A DNA stretch of 64,000 nt, taken from positions 1-64,000 of the forward strand of contig NZ_CALMAT010000024.1 in NCBI RefSeq assembly GCF_937859865.1, in the 5' to 3' direction. Shown piece by piece: positions 34,797 through 43,613 of this stretch. The translations under genes and the position numbers were made by a program. Every line of letters begins with the position of its first letter. Positions within the stretch are counted from its first letter, which is position 1. The notes under the pieces were generated by a model. That model made no database searches. It was not told the DNA's origin and saw only the letters and a list, made by a program, of their open reading frames with translations. The DNA is from an uncultured Mucilaginibacter sp. (GTDB taxonomy: Bacteria; Bacteroidota; Bacteroidia; Sphingobacteriales; Sphingobacteriaceae).

Positions 34797-36422
34797 ATGA
34801 AAATTGTACAATCCTCTTGGTCGTGTAATCAACTAGATTTGTTAAGATTTAATGCAGGGTGGTATTCACCTGAGTATAATTTAATGAGCTGGACATTAAG
34901 CTGTTTACAGTTAAAAAAATATTATGCTGAGGTTATTTTATATGCAGATAGTGTTGCAGCAGAAATTTTAATAGATACATTAAAACTTCCTTATACAGAG
35001 GTAGTGTGTAACCTGGATAAATTGAACATTATACATCCACAATTATGGGCTTTACCCAAAATATACTCCTATTCGCAACAAGACACTCCGTTTTTACATG
35101 TTGATGGGGATGTCTTTATATGGAAGCCATTTGATGATAATTTATTAAAAAAGGAATTGATTACTCAAAATTTAGAAGTTTCAACGGACTACTATGAAAC
35201 ACATATGAAGGCATTAGAAGCGAAATTAATCTATTTTCCATCAGAAATTATAGTAGAAAGAAAAAATACCAATCCAATTTATGCCTATAATGCTGGTATT
35301 TTCGGTGGATGTGATATAGCCTTTTTTCAAGAATATACACAGAAAGCAATAGGGTTTATTAAAAAAAATGAAAGCAGTTTTTCTAAAATTGATGTAGGGG
35401 TTTTTAATATTTTTTTTGAACAGTACCTATTTTATGTTCTGGTTAAGAAATATAAAAAAAAGGTAGGGGTTTTACTTGACGAAGTGATTGGAGATAATGA
35501 ATATGTTGGTTTTGGAGATTTTACGGCTGTACCTTACAATAAACAATATTTACATGTATTAGGTGTATTTAAACGTGATAAAACGGTTTGTGAGCAAATG
35601 GCAGACCGTTTAAGGCTTGACTATCCCGAATATTATTACAGGATAATAAACTTGTTTAAAAAGAACCGCATTCCCTTAAAAAAAGATTACTATCATTTTA
35701 TAGATAACCCATCTGAAAGAGGGTTGACTGACCGATACGCTTTGTTAAAAACAAAATTTAAAAAAAATGAATTGATGGTTTTGGTAAATCCAAAACTTGG
35801 AGAAGGTTGCAAATTAAACCTTAGTAGTAATCTAATGAAAACGGTGAGTGCTACAATCGAACATGTCGAAAAGAATTTTCAAAATGAAGAATTAAGCAAT
35901 GAACTCAGAAAAGACATACTACTGTTCGAAGCTAAATTGGATATATTATTAAACCAAAAATTTATTCATTATTCCCAGGAATATTTGTATGGTAGAGACT
36001 TAAATTACACCCAGTATTTTCAGTTGATTTTTGAATATCCGAAATTGGGGTTTGATATAAAACTGATTGCTGATCCATTATTAGAAATTGTTGAATGCAA
36101 ATATAACTGGAATGAAGTGTACCAAAGTTATGTTGACCAAACTATAATAAAATCGCAATTAAATACAGAACCTTCAGACGTTTACACGGCAATTATACCA
36201 GAGTGTGATTTACAGGGTTACTCGTTAATAAACATGGATGACTTAGACTTATTACTTATTCAAAATTTAAAAAAACTGTTTAGCATAAATGAATTATTAA
36301 ATGAAGTAAAACAATCATTTGATCCTATTGACCTTGAAAACTCTTTGGCCGAATTTGAAATCTTGATACTTGGGAGGATTAAAAGGTTGTTGCAAACCAA
36401 AATTATTAAAGTAATATTTTAA
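34797..36422 (+). CDS. Glycosyltransferase-like protein (DUF6734-type) of the peptide cluster
   Basis: The 541-residue cytoplasmic protein has no signal peptide. The N-terminal 330 residues look like a GT-A nucleotide-sugar transferase: KIVQSSWSCNQLDL, a DxD-type metal site in LHVDGDVFIWKP (Asp103, Asp105), and YAYNAGIFGGCD, like the NAG motif of GT8-type folds. The C-terminal part is helical and without known motif. I think it belongs to DUF6734, a family often near exported peptides of Bacteroidota, but could not check. Its stop is one base from the start of the ABC transporter. It might glycosylate the precursor. Low GC marks it as distinct from its neighbours. Confidence 0.6.
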   Translation: MKIVQSSWSCNQLDLLRFNAGWYSPEYNLMSWTLSCLQLKKYYAEVILYADSVAAEILIDTLKLPYTEVVCNLDKLNIIHPQLWALPKIYSYSQQDTPFLHVDGDVFIWKPFDDNLLKKELITQNLEVSTDYYETHMKALEAKLIYFPSEIIVERKNTNPIYAYNAGIFGGCDIAFFQEYTQKAIGFIKKNESSFSKIDVGVFNIFFEQYLFYVLVKKYKKKVGVLLDEVIGDNEYVGFGDFTAVPYNKQYLHVLGVFKRDKTVCEQMADRLRLDYPEYYYRIINLFKKNRIPLKKDYYHFIDNPSERGLTDRYALLKTKFKKNELMVLVNPKLGEGCKLNLSSNLMKTVSATIEHVEKNFQNEELSNELRKDILLFEAKLDILLNQKFIHYSQEYLYGRDLNYTQYFQLIFEYPKLGFDIKLIADPLLEIVECKYNWNEVYQSYVDQTIIKSQLNTEPSDVYTAIIPECDLQGYSLINMDDLDLLLIQNLKKLFSINELLNEVKQSFDPIDLENSLAEFEILILGRIKRLLQTKIIKVIF

Positions 36423-36423
36423 T

Positions 36424-38601
36424 TTGAACTTCATCCATTACAAACAACTTGATCAAATGGACTGTGGCCCCACCTGCCTGCGTATGGTGGCCAAACATTA
36501 TGGCCGTAATTATAAAACACAAACATTACGGCAACTTTGTGAAATCAACAAAGAAGGAGTTTCACTATTAGGTATTAGCGATGCAGCCGAAAAGATAGGC
36601 TTCCGTTCTTTAGCGGCAAAACTGGGTTTAACTGATTTAAAAGAAGCAGAACTGCCTTTTATTTTACATTGGCGGCAAAACCATTTTGTGGTTTTGTATA
36701 AAATAAAAAAAGGGAAGTTCTTTCTGGCAGACCCAGCCAAAGGTTTGGTTACTTTAACAGAATCTGAATTCAACAAAAACTGGTTGCCAGATTTAGAAAC
36801 GGTTGAAGGTATCGCCTTGTTGCTAAGCCCTACACCTGTTTTTTATGAACAGGAAAACGAAAAAGGGACGGAGGTAAGCTGGGGTTTTTTGCTCCGTTAT
36901 TTAACAAGGTACAAGCAATTGGTTTTACAACTGTTGTTTGGCCTCGGCATTGGCAGCCTGCTGCAATTGATTGTACCGTTTTTAACGCAATCGGTTGTAG
37001 ATATTGGCATCAATACGCGCAACCTTAATTTTGTTTACATCATCCTGATTGCCCAAGCCATGATGATTATTGGCCGGGTAAGTGTTGACTTTATCCGTTC
37101 CTGGATTTTGTTGCACATTAGCACACGCGTTAACGTTTCCATCCTCACGGATTTCCTGATCAAGCTGATGAAGCTGCCGATGAACTTCTTTGATACGAAG
37201 ATGACTGGCGATATCATGCAGCGCATGAACGACCAAAAACGCATCGAAAGTTTCTTGACCGGTTCTACGTTAAGCACTTTGTTTTCGCTTTTTAACCTGC
37301 TTGTTTTTTCGGTGGTACTGGCTTATTACAATGCCACCATCTTTTTTGTGTTTGTGGTAAGCAGTGCGCTTTACATCGTTTGGATTGTTGCCTTTTTAAA
37401 AACCAGGTGTTCTTTGGATTATAAGCGTTTTGATATTTCGGCCAAAAACCAAAGTAGCATTGTGCAATTGGTAAGCGGGATGCAGGAAATCAAGCTAAAC
37501 AATTGCGAGCAACAAAAACGCTGGGAATGGGAACATTTACAGGCAAGGCTGTTCAAGTTCAATGTGAAAAGCCTGGCCTTAAACCAGTACCAGCAGGGTG
37601 GTTCCACCTTTATCAATGAAGCTACCAACCTACTCATCACTTTTTTAAGTGCCAAAGCCGTTATAGAAGGAAACCTGACTTTGGGCGGGATGGTGGCCGT
37701 GCAATATATAGTAGGGCAACTAAACAGCCCGGTACAGCAGTTTTTGGGCTTTATACAAGGTTTTCAGGATGCCAGGATCAGCTTGGAACGCTTAAACGAG
37801 ATACACCAATTGGACGATGAAGAACCGGTCAATAAAGAATTTAACTATGCCTTGCCGGAAGATAAAAGTTTGCAGTTTAACAATCTGACATTTCGTTACC
37901 CTGGTGCAGGGAACGAACCGGTATTAAAAGGAATCAGCCTATCTATCCCGCAAGGAAAAACAACAGCTATTGTGGGCATGAGCGGCAGCGGGAAAACTAC
38001 CATTTTAAAGTTATTGCTAAGGTTTTATGAGCCTGAAAAGGGTGAAATTACCGTCGGCCAACAAAGCTTAAATACAATAGGCTTTAAAACCTGGCGGAGT
38101 GAGTGCGGTGTGGTGATGCAGGACGGTTTTATTTTTTCTGATACGATTGCCAAAAACATTGCGGTTGGCGATGAGTACCCCGACAAGCAAAAGCTGAACA
38201 ATGCGATTAAAGTAGCCAACATCCAGGATTTGATTTCAGGTTTACCTTTAGGCATCAATACCAAGATTGGTGCAGAAGGGAACGGCATTAGCCAGGGGCA
38301 GCGCCAACGTATCTTGATTGCCCGTGCTGTTTATAAAGACCCGCAATATATCTTTTTTGATGAAGCTACCAATTCATTAGACGCCAACAACGAAAAAACA
38401 ATTATGGAAAACTTACAGGAGTTTTTTAAAGGCCGAACGGTTATTGTGGTAGCGCATAGGTTAAGCACGGTAAGCCATGCCGATAACATTGTAGTGCTGG
38501 ACAAAGGTTGTATCATTGAGCAAGGAACACATGAGCTATTAACTTCATTGAAAGGCGATTATTACCGTTTAGTGAAAAACCAGTTAGAATTAGGGAACTA
38601 A
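36424..38601 (+). CDS. Peptidase C39 domain ABC transporter (double-glycine leader processing and export)
   Basis: The 725-residue protein starts at TTG (36424), one base after the previous stop. This start is needed because the next Met lies directly before the catalytic Cys. The N-terminal C39 peptidase has QMDCGPTCL (Cys14), NHFVVLY (His87) and ADPAKG (Asp103). Six membrane helices follow at about 160-450, then the ABC ATPase with Walker A GMSGSGKTT (about 518), signature ISQGQRQR (about 622) and Walker B YIFFDEATNS. It cuts leaders after Gly-Gly while exporting the peptide. Its partners are HlyD (3 bases downstream) and TolC. Confidence 0.95.
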   Translation: MNFIHYKQLDQMDCGPTCLRMVAKHYGRNYKTQTLRQLCEINKEGVSLLGISDAAEKIGFRSLAAKLGLTDLKEAELPFILHWRQNHFVVLYKIKKGKFFLADPAKGLVTLTESEFNKNWLPDLETVEGIALLLSPTPVFYEQENEKGTEVSWGFLLRYLTRYKQLVLQLLFGLGIGSLLQLIVPFLTQSVVDIGINTRNLNFVYIILIAQAMMIIGRVSVDFIRSWILLHISTRVNVSILTDFLIKLMKLPMNFFDTKMTGDIMQRMNDQKRIESFLTGSTLSTLFSLFNLLVFSVVLAYYNATIFFVFVVSSALYIVWIVAFLKTRCSLDYKRFDISAKNQSSIVQLVSGMQEIKLNNCEQQKRWEWEHLQARLFKFNVKSLALNQYQQGGSTFINEATNLLITFLSAKAVIEGNLTLGGMVAVQYIVGQLNSPVQQFLGFIQGFQDARISLERLNEIHQLDDEEPVNKEFNYALPEDKSLQFNNLTFRYPGAGNEPVLKGISLSIPQGKTTAIVGMSGSGKTTILKLLLRFYEPEKGEITVGQQSLNTIGFKTWRSECGVVMQDGFIFSDTIAKNIAVGDEYPDKQKLNNAIKVANIQDLISGLPLGINTKIGAEGNGISQGQRQRILIARAVYKDPQYIFFDEATNSLDANNEKTIMENLQEFFKGRTVIVVAHRLSTVSHADNIVVLDKGCIIEQGTHELLTSLKGDYYRLVKNQLELGN

Positions 38602-38604
38602 ACC

Positions 38605-39906
38605 ATGCCTGAACTATTTGTAAACGAAAGAGGCGAAATCCGCCACTCGGACGATATGCAGGACATTATTACTGCACCGCCGGGTTGGTTGCTGCGCTGG
38701 GGCATCACTTTGTTTTTTGGCATTTTGGTGATGATCGTTGGCCTGTCCGCTTTAATCAAATACCCCGACATCGTAAAAACACAATTAAAGGTGAGTTCTA
38801 TGGATGCCCCAAAATCTATCGTAACTAAAGTGCCGGGCAAGTTAAACAGGTTGCTGATACAGGATAACCAAGCGGTAGTTGCAGGCCAGCCGCTGGCCTA
38901 TTTGGAAAGTACGGCCAACCATCAGGATGTACTTGCGCTGCTTATACAACTGCAGCAGTTGCAGCAACAGTTGCAAACTGGCGGACAAGTAAACAATACT
39001 GTTTTTAACAGGCAAATTGTTTATAATATTGGTGAACTGCAACCTGCTCTTCAAACTTTTAGCCAAAGTATGCTTACTTATCAGGCTTCTGTTAAAAGTG
39101 GTTTTTATGAAAAGAAAAAAGGTTTTTTACAACGGGATCTAATCAACCTGGATAAACAAAAAAGCCAGTTAACCGCGCAAAAAACTTTGCAGCAACGAGA
39201 TTTTAAATTGGCCGGCGAAGAATACGAGATGAACAAAAAGCTGGAGCAGGAAAAAGCGGAAACACCCGCCGAACTCCGTGCTGCGGAAAGTAAATATTTG
39301 TCAAAGCAATCCCCATTGGTACAAACCGATGCTTCCCTGATCACTGCTGGTAGCAATTATGACGCTAAACAAAAAGAAATACTGGAACTGGACAACCAGA
39401 TGATGGAAGAAAAAGCCAAGTTTGTTCAAGCATTGAACAGTTTGATCAGCCAGGCTGAAGATTGGAAAAACAAGTATGTGTTAAGTGCATCCCAGAACGG
39501 TAAACTATCTTTTGCAGGTATTATCCAGCAAAACCAGGTATTGCAGGCCGGGCAGGAAGTGTTTTATATCAACCCCGGCAACAACAACTATTTCGGGGAA
39601 ATGGCCATTCCGCAAGCCAACATGGGGAAAGTAAAAGAAAACCAGGAAGTACTAATCAAGCTCCATAGCTATCCTTTTGAAGAGTACGGCATGATTAGGG
39701 GCAGGATCAGCAACATCAATGAAGTGCCTTATAAAGACAGTGTGTTTTTATCCAGGGTAAGCTTTAATCTAAAAAACTCAACTGATTTGAAAAAGCCGGT
39801 ACATTTAAAACAAGGGATGCTGGCCGATGCTGAAATTATTACGGAAGATGCGACCATATTGCAGCGCATCACCAGAAACTTGTTTAAATTGATTGGTAGT
39901 AAATGA
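38605..39906 (+). CDS. HlyD family membrane-fusion adaptor
   Basis: The 433-residue protein has one membrane anchor near residues 28-50 (LRWGITLFFGILVMIVGLSA). A lipoyl/barrel-sandwich half begins at KVPGKLNRLLIQDNQAVVAG, followed by a coiled-coil hairpin (about 110-280, rich in Gln, Lys and Glu) and the second lipoyl half with SASQNGKLSFAGIIQQNQVL. It bridges the C39 ABC transporter and TolC across the periplasm. It starts 3 bases after the transporter stop codon, so the two are one operon. Confidence 0.93.
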   Translation: MPELFVNERGEIRHSDDMQDIITAPPGWLLRWGITLFFGILVMIVGLSALIKYPDIVKTQLKVSSMDAPKSIVTKVPGKLNRLLIQDNQAVVAGQPLAYLESTANHQDVLALLIQLQQLQQQLQTGGQVNNTVFNRQIVYNIGELQPALQTFSQSMLTYQASVKSGFYEKKKGFLQRDLINLDKQKSQLTAQKTLQQRDFKLAGEEYEMNKKLEQEKAETPAELRAAESKYLSKQSPLVQTDASLITAGSNYDAKQKEILELDNQMMEEKAKFVQALNSLISQAEDWKNKYVLSASQNGKLSFAGIIQQNQVLQAGQEVFYINPGNNNYFGEMAIPQANMGKVKENQEVLIKLHSYPFEEYGMIRGRISNINEVPYKDSVFLSRVSFNLKNSTDLKKPVHLKQGMLADAEIITEDATILQRITRNLFKLIGSK

Positions 39907-40210
39907 CATAATTTTATTGTAATCTAATGAAAACGAATTATTTGCTTCCTAAAATTATACATCATGTATTTTCATGTAAGTTTTTCTTTTACAGCAGGAA
40001 CCATTTCCGGGCTGCTGAAACGAATATAGTACCGCTTTTACCAATCAAAAAACCGCTTCTGCGGATTTTGCCAGCCTTTCCCGGCATTTCAAAAGCGTTG
40101 CTGTTTTCTGTGATTCTTTGCCCAAAAACACCGTATTTAGGTTTTCCTGCCGAGTTTTAACGTTACGCGCTTTAACCTGCAAAACTTTGCGAAAAACCGT
40201 AGGTAAAAAG

Positions 40211-40462
40211 GCGTTTTCCTTTAAGTAAAAGCCTGTTTCCTTTAAGTATTCTGGCTTTTCCTTTAAGTATCCTGCTGTTTCCTTTAGGTATCCTGGCCAT
40301 TCCTTTAAGTATTCCGGGCTTTCGTCTTTGTATTTTGGCTTTTCCTTTAAGTATTTTGCGGTTTCTTTGAAGTATCCTGGCTTTTCCTTTAAGTACTTTG
40401 GCTTTTACTTAAAGTATCCTGCCTTTTCCTTTCAGGTTTCCGGCTTTTCGGAGCAGGTTTTT
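40211..40462. repeat. Tandem repeat, twelve 21-bp units
   Basis: Twelve head-to-tail 21-base units, consensus near GGCTTTTCCTTTAAGTATCC plus one base. Units in the middle are near identical and the ends are degenerate. The period is a multiple of three: on the plus strand it reads as a seven-residue repeat FSFKYPG, on the minus strand as GYLKEKP, but neither frame has a start codon, and stops interrupt both ends. There are no spacers, so it is not a CRISPR. It lies in the 770-base gap (39907-40677) between convergent genes; nothing else was recognised there except the terminator. Confidence 0.88.
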
Positions 40463-40615
40463 GGCGGTTCGTTTTGGTTTTGCCAGTAGCTGCTTCCGCC
40501 CGCCCTTGCCGACTAAGCACCACCAGCTTTTTCCGCAACCGATTTCAGTTATCTGTTTTGGTTTTTGCCGGCCAAACCGCTTCCCTTATTTTATCCCCTT
40601 AAAAAAAGCACGGAA

Positions 40616-40649
40616 ACAAAAAATGCCCTTCGGCAAAGCAAAAGGGCAT
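40616..40649 (-). terminator. Rho-independent terminator on the minus strand
   Basis: On the minus strand ATGCCCTT and AAGGGCAT pair around a 10-base loop and are followed by a TTTTTT run (to about 40616). It would end transcription coming from the small frame at 40678-40914 or from the SusR-like gene. Confidence 0.75.
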
Positions 40650-40677
40650 GGGTTATCAGCGGCCGGAACCGGCAGGT

Positions 40678-40914
40678 TTACAGGCTGAGGTGGAAATACA
40701 ATTGTTCGCGGGTTAAATGGTACTCCTGGCAAAGCTGGTACACGTTTAAGTGCTCTACCCCGTACTTACTGCAATAATGCGAAAGCTCCAAGCGGTAAGT
40801 GGTTTCGCATCGCTGTGTAAGCATATGCAGGTGCTGCCAGGTAATAGTAAAAGAAGCATTCGCATTTTGGGAATGATTGTGGTAACATTTAAAATCAGCC
40901 CCAAAAACATACAA
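40678..40914 (-). CDS. Small hypothetical protein downstream of the SusR-like gene
   Basis: The 78-residue frame ends 29 bases before a minus-strand terminator and starts 22 bases after the SusR-like stop codon. The stretch MLTQRCETTYRLELSHYCSK and YGVEHLNVYQLCQEYHLTRE looks like a small helical domain. The true start could be the internal Met (about residue 31), giving 48 residues. The N-terminal part overlaps a fragment of a TGCTTC repeat (right-arm end at 40859), which makes the longer form less certain. No family recognised. Confidence 0.4.
   Translation of the reverse strand: MYVFGADFKCYHNHSQNANASFTITWQHLHMLTQRCETTYRLELSHYCSKYGVEHLNVYQLCQEYHLTREQLYFHLSL
40847..40859. repeat. TGCTTC element, right-arm fragment
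   Basis: GTAAAAGAAGCAT on its own, without left arm or outer repeat, inside the small frame on the minus strand. It may be a relic or chance. Confidence 0.4.
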
Positions 40915-40935
40915 TTTAAATTAGGGTAAGCTAAC

Positions 40936-42642
40936 TTATTCTTTGACAGCTTTTATGGCGATCACCCGATCTTCAAACTCATCATTTGGTAAAAAAGACC
41001 TGTTTTTTACTTTCGTTTTGTAAGTATAGATCGTATTGACCGAGTAGTTTAAAATTTTGGCTATCGTTTCATTGTCATCAATACCCAGCCTGATGAGTGC
41101 AAAAATGCGAAGTTCTGTGTTAAGCAGTTGGTTGTCATGCAAGTGCACCTGGTGTTCGGCATCAAACAAAGTATTAAAATCTTCAATAAAATTGGGGAAC
41201 AGGTTGAGAAAAACCCGGTCAAAGCTGTTCGACAAGCTTTCGCGCTCTAAACCGATGTTTAATTTGTTTAAAAACGGCAGCACTTCATCGTACCGTTTTT
41301 CTTTCATCACTTTTTCGATAAACCGCTTCAGCCGGTCAATTTTTTCAATATAGCTGGAGTGCACGTTAAAAAAATAACCGATGTATTCATCCTTGATCAT
41401 GTTGGCCTCGTCCAGTTTGCCGTTCATGCTGGTTAAAGACCGGTTTGCAACATCCAAAGCCTGGTTTGCCTGGGTAAGGGCTTCGTTTGTGGCATTTAAA
41501 TCAATGTTTTTATCAAAAATCACCTGGTCTGCCATACGCAGTTTTTTAAGCTGTTTTAAGGTGATGACCGAAAAAACGATCACGATGATGATCAGGAAGC
41601 TGATGATAGAAGCAAAGATGACCAGGGACCGTTTTTGTTTCTCGATACTGTTGATCCGCTCGCTTTCGATCACGGGCAGTATGCTGCTGATCCTGGCCTC
41701 GCGGTGCCTGGCGCCATAAAAGTTGGCGTCTGTTATGGCATTGTTGATATAATTATACGCCAGTTGGGTGTTTCCCTCTTTAAAATAGTAATTGGCAAGC
41801 TCAGTTAGCGCAACCGATTCTTTTATAGAATGTGCATTATCTATGATGGCTGCATTTAACAATGCCGATAAGGCGGGCTGGGGCTGCTTCAACCTAAAAT
41901 AAGTATAACTTAAACTGCTTAAGTTGACCGCGCTGTCTTGATAAGATTGATGGATTTTGAGTATTTTGGTATAAGCTGCCAGGGCCGACCGGAAGTCGGC
42001 CTTGCGTATTGATTTCAGCCCGATTGCGGATAAAGACTGGTAGGAGTTTTGCCCGCTGTTTTTAATCACCGAATCACAGTATTGCAGCCCTGTTAAGTTG
42101 TACTTCACGTAATAGTCGCTTATCCGGTTAAAATCGGCCATGTCAAAATAGCTTCTTGCTTTCAAAAACAAAAAGTCTGCGCGTTGCCGGGCGTTTAAAT
42201 GTTTAGGGTCAACGGCGTTTAAAGTATCCAGGCCTTCTTTAAACAAACCTGCCGATACCAAAACAAACCCCATCTGCACTTTAGAATAATTTATTTTATT
42301 AAGGTCTTTTAGCAAATAAGCCGATTCGTTTAGCTTCTTGCAGTACACATAGGCAGAATCGTGGATAAAAGATTTGTAGGCGTTGAATAATTTTTCATAA
42401 TTATCATAGCGGCTACTCAGCGAGGAGAAGTTTGCCAAAAGCCCTTTTTTTATTTTTTTTATTTCGGTCATCCGGCTTTGGTCATACAATGCCTTGTTGC
42501 CGAGTTCCCGGTTCAAAACTTGCTGTAAACTGTCTGCTTTGGTAGTTGCTTTGGATGAGTCCGTCCATAAAATCCCCAAAAAACTAAAAGCTAGCCAAAG
42601 CCATTTAATATTTTTAAGTTTACAACCAATGTGTATTGCCAT
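40936..42642 (-). CDS. SusR-like membrane-bound transcriptional regulator (TPR - TM - DUF6377)
   Basis: The 568-residue protein has a hydrophobic N-terminal signal/anchor, TPR-like repeats in the periplasmic part (about 40-330), and a membrane segment near 340-365 ([20 protein letters not shown]). A cytoplasmic coiled coil follows ([20 protein letters not shown]), then a C-terminal DUF6377-type region with [20 protein letters not shown] and a helix-turn-helix [20 protein letters not shown]. This is the architecture of SusR, the maltose-sensing activator of starch-utilisation operons. It points the same way as the susC locus at 17-28.6 kb and is its most likely regulator, although 12 kb away. 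Confidence 0.82.
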   Translation of the reverse strand: MAIHIGCKLKNIKWLWLAFSFLGILWTDSSKATTKADSLQQVLNRELGNKALYDQSRMTEIKKIKKGLLANFSSLSSRYDNYEKLFNAYKSFIHDSAYVYCKKLNESAYLLKDLNKINYSKVQMGFVLVSAGLFKEGLDTLNAVDPKHLNARQRADFLFLKARSYFDMADFNRISDYYVKYNLTGLQYCDSVIKNSGQNSYQSLSAIGLKSIRKADFRSALAAYTKILKIHQSYQDSAVNLSSLSYTYFRLKQPQPALSALLNAAIIDNAHSIKESVALTELANYYFKEGNTQLAYNYINNAITDANFYGARHREARISSILPVIESERINSIEKQKRSLVIFASIISFLIIIVIVFSVITLKQLKKLRMADQVIFDKNIDLNATNEALTQANQALDVANRSLTSMNGKLDEANMIKDEYIGYFFNVHSSYIEKIDRLKRFIEKVMKEKRYDEVLPFLNKLNIGLERESLSNSFDRVFLNLFPNFIEDFNTLFDAEHQVHLHDNQLLNTELRIFALIRLGIDDNETIAKILNYSVNTIYTYKTKVKNRSFLPNDEFEDRVIAIKAVKE

Positions 42643-42740
42643 AACTGAAACTACAAAAAAAATAATCTGAAATTCAAAATTAAGGTTTCTATTCTGTTAA
42701 CGAACAGACAGAAACTGACCGGCTGCCATTTGGTATGATG

Positions 42741-42907
42741 AGGGCTTGTTTAAATTTGTACCGGAAAAAATTACAATGCTTCTTTTACCCTATAAATTTT
42801 GGTGTTTTAATCGTCCTAATCAAATCGAAAAACCAAACACTTGTCAATTTTTAGGCGATAAAAGAAGCATTAGAAACCTTGATAATCAGATTTAAAAAAA
42901 AGTCCTT
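42741..42907. repeat. TGCTTC inverted-repeat element 8
   Basis: The outer left repeat is GGGCTTGTTTAAATTTG at 42742. Inner arms are ATGCTTCTTTTACCCTAT at 42776 and GGCGATAAAAGAAGCAT ending at 42870. A degenerate outer right end (AGATTTAAAAAAAAG) reaches about 42903. It lies between the divergent SusR-like gene and the small gene at 42961, so it is in their promoter region. Confidence 0.88.
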
Positions 42908-42960
42908 AAATAAATTGCCGCTCCCGGGCGTTTGTATGAGCAGAATGTTTGATTCAACTT

Positions 42961-43269
42961 ATGGAAGACCAAATTTTTTTAACCGGCCGCTACAAACAAT
43001 TGTTAAACGAAATACTGCCGGCATCATTTACAAAGCCGGTACGGTATAACCATTGCTTTAACCGGATTATATTAGACTGGCTTTTTCAGGATGTTTGGTA
43101 CCGCCACTTGAATGGTTCAAAAACGGCCATTAGCCAATTAGATAAAATACAGTTGCAAAAAATGGTCGGGCGGATGGAAGCTTGGCTGCAATATCCTGAT
43201 TTGCTTTTCGAGGACAATCAGAAGTCTTTAACCTGGCGAAAAAATAAAATTACCGCTACTTCCCGCTGA
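42961..43269 (+). CDS. Conserved-looking hypothetical protein upstream of mnmH
   Basis: The product has 102 residues from the ATG at 42961 (a TTG at 42949 is possible but less likely). The sequence MEDQIFLTGRYKQLLNEILP, then RYNHCFNRIILDWLFQDVWY, looks like a small soluble helical domain with many aromatic residues. It is followed after 344 bases (containing a TGCTTC element) by mnmH in the same direction. I do not recognise the family. The balanced composition, no stops and intact start suggest a real gene. Confidence 0.5.
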   Translation: MEDQIFLTGRYKQLLNEILPASFTKPVRYNHCFNRIILDWLFQDVWYRHLNGSKTAISQLDKIQLQKMVGRMEAWLQYPDLLFEDNQKSLTWRKNKITATSR

Positions 43270-43457
43270 CCAACTTTAGTGGCAGCATGTTTTCGTTCAA
43301 AGTTTTATCACCCAAAATGTTGCCGCCGTTTTCCCAGCCTTCCGGCTTTTGGCTTTTTGATATTGCAGTTCGATATGCGGGTAGTGGTTTGCTGGTAATG
43401 CCATCTGTGGAGGTACAATTTGTAATGCGGATCTTGTTTACTTGTTGCTTATTTTCG

Positions 43458-43560
43458 ATGCTTCTTTTACCGCATAAAATTGGTAAAGCTTTTGGTTGAT
43501 GGTTCATTGGTGATAGCATATCAGATATGGTCACCAAATTTACAGGCATAAAAGAAGCAC
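43458..43560. repeat. TGCTTC inverted-repeat element 9 (upstream of mnmH)
   Basis: The left arm is ATGCTTCTTTTACCGCAT followed by AAAATTGG at 43458. The right arm, GGCATAAAAGAAGCAC, ends at 43560 with its last base changed. It is 53 bases upstream of the mnmH start codon and so lies in the leader or promoter. Confidence 0.85.
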
Positions 43561-43613
43561 AATGATTATTAAACGTGTTACATTTATAACCTGTTAACCT
43601 TAACATAACCGTT

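Noticed and set aside
40211-40462. Possible CRISPR array
   Set aside because: Units of 21 bp are directly adjacent and no unique spacers lie between them; no cas genes are in the window.
40461-40777. Plus-strand frames of 70-75 residues in the gap behind hlyD
   Set aside because: They run through a minus-strand terminator and a decayed repeat, with unnatural composition (Pro, Phe, Cys-rich); no support for a gene.
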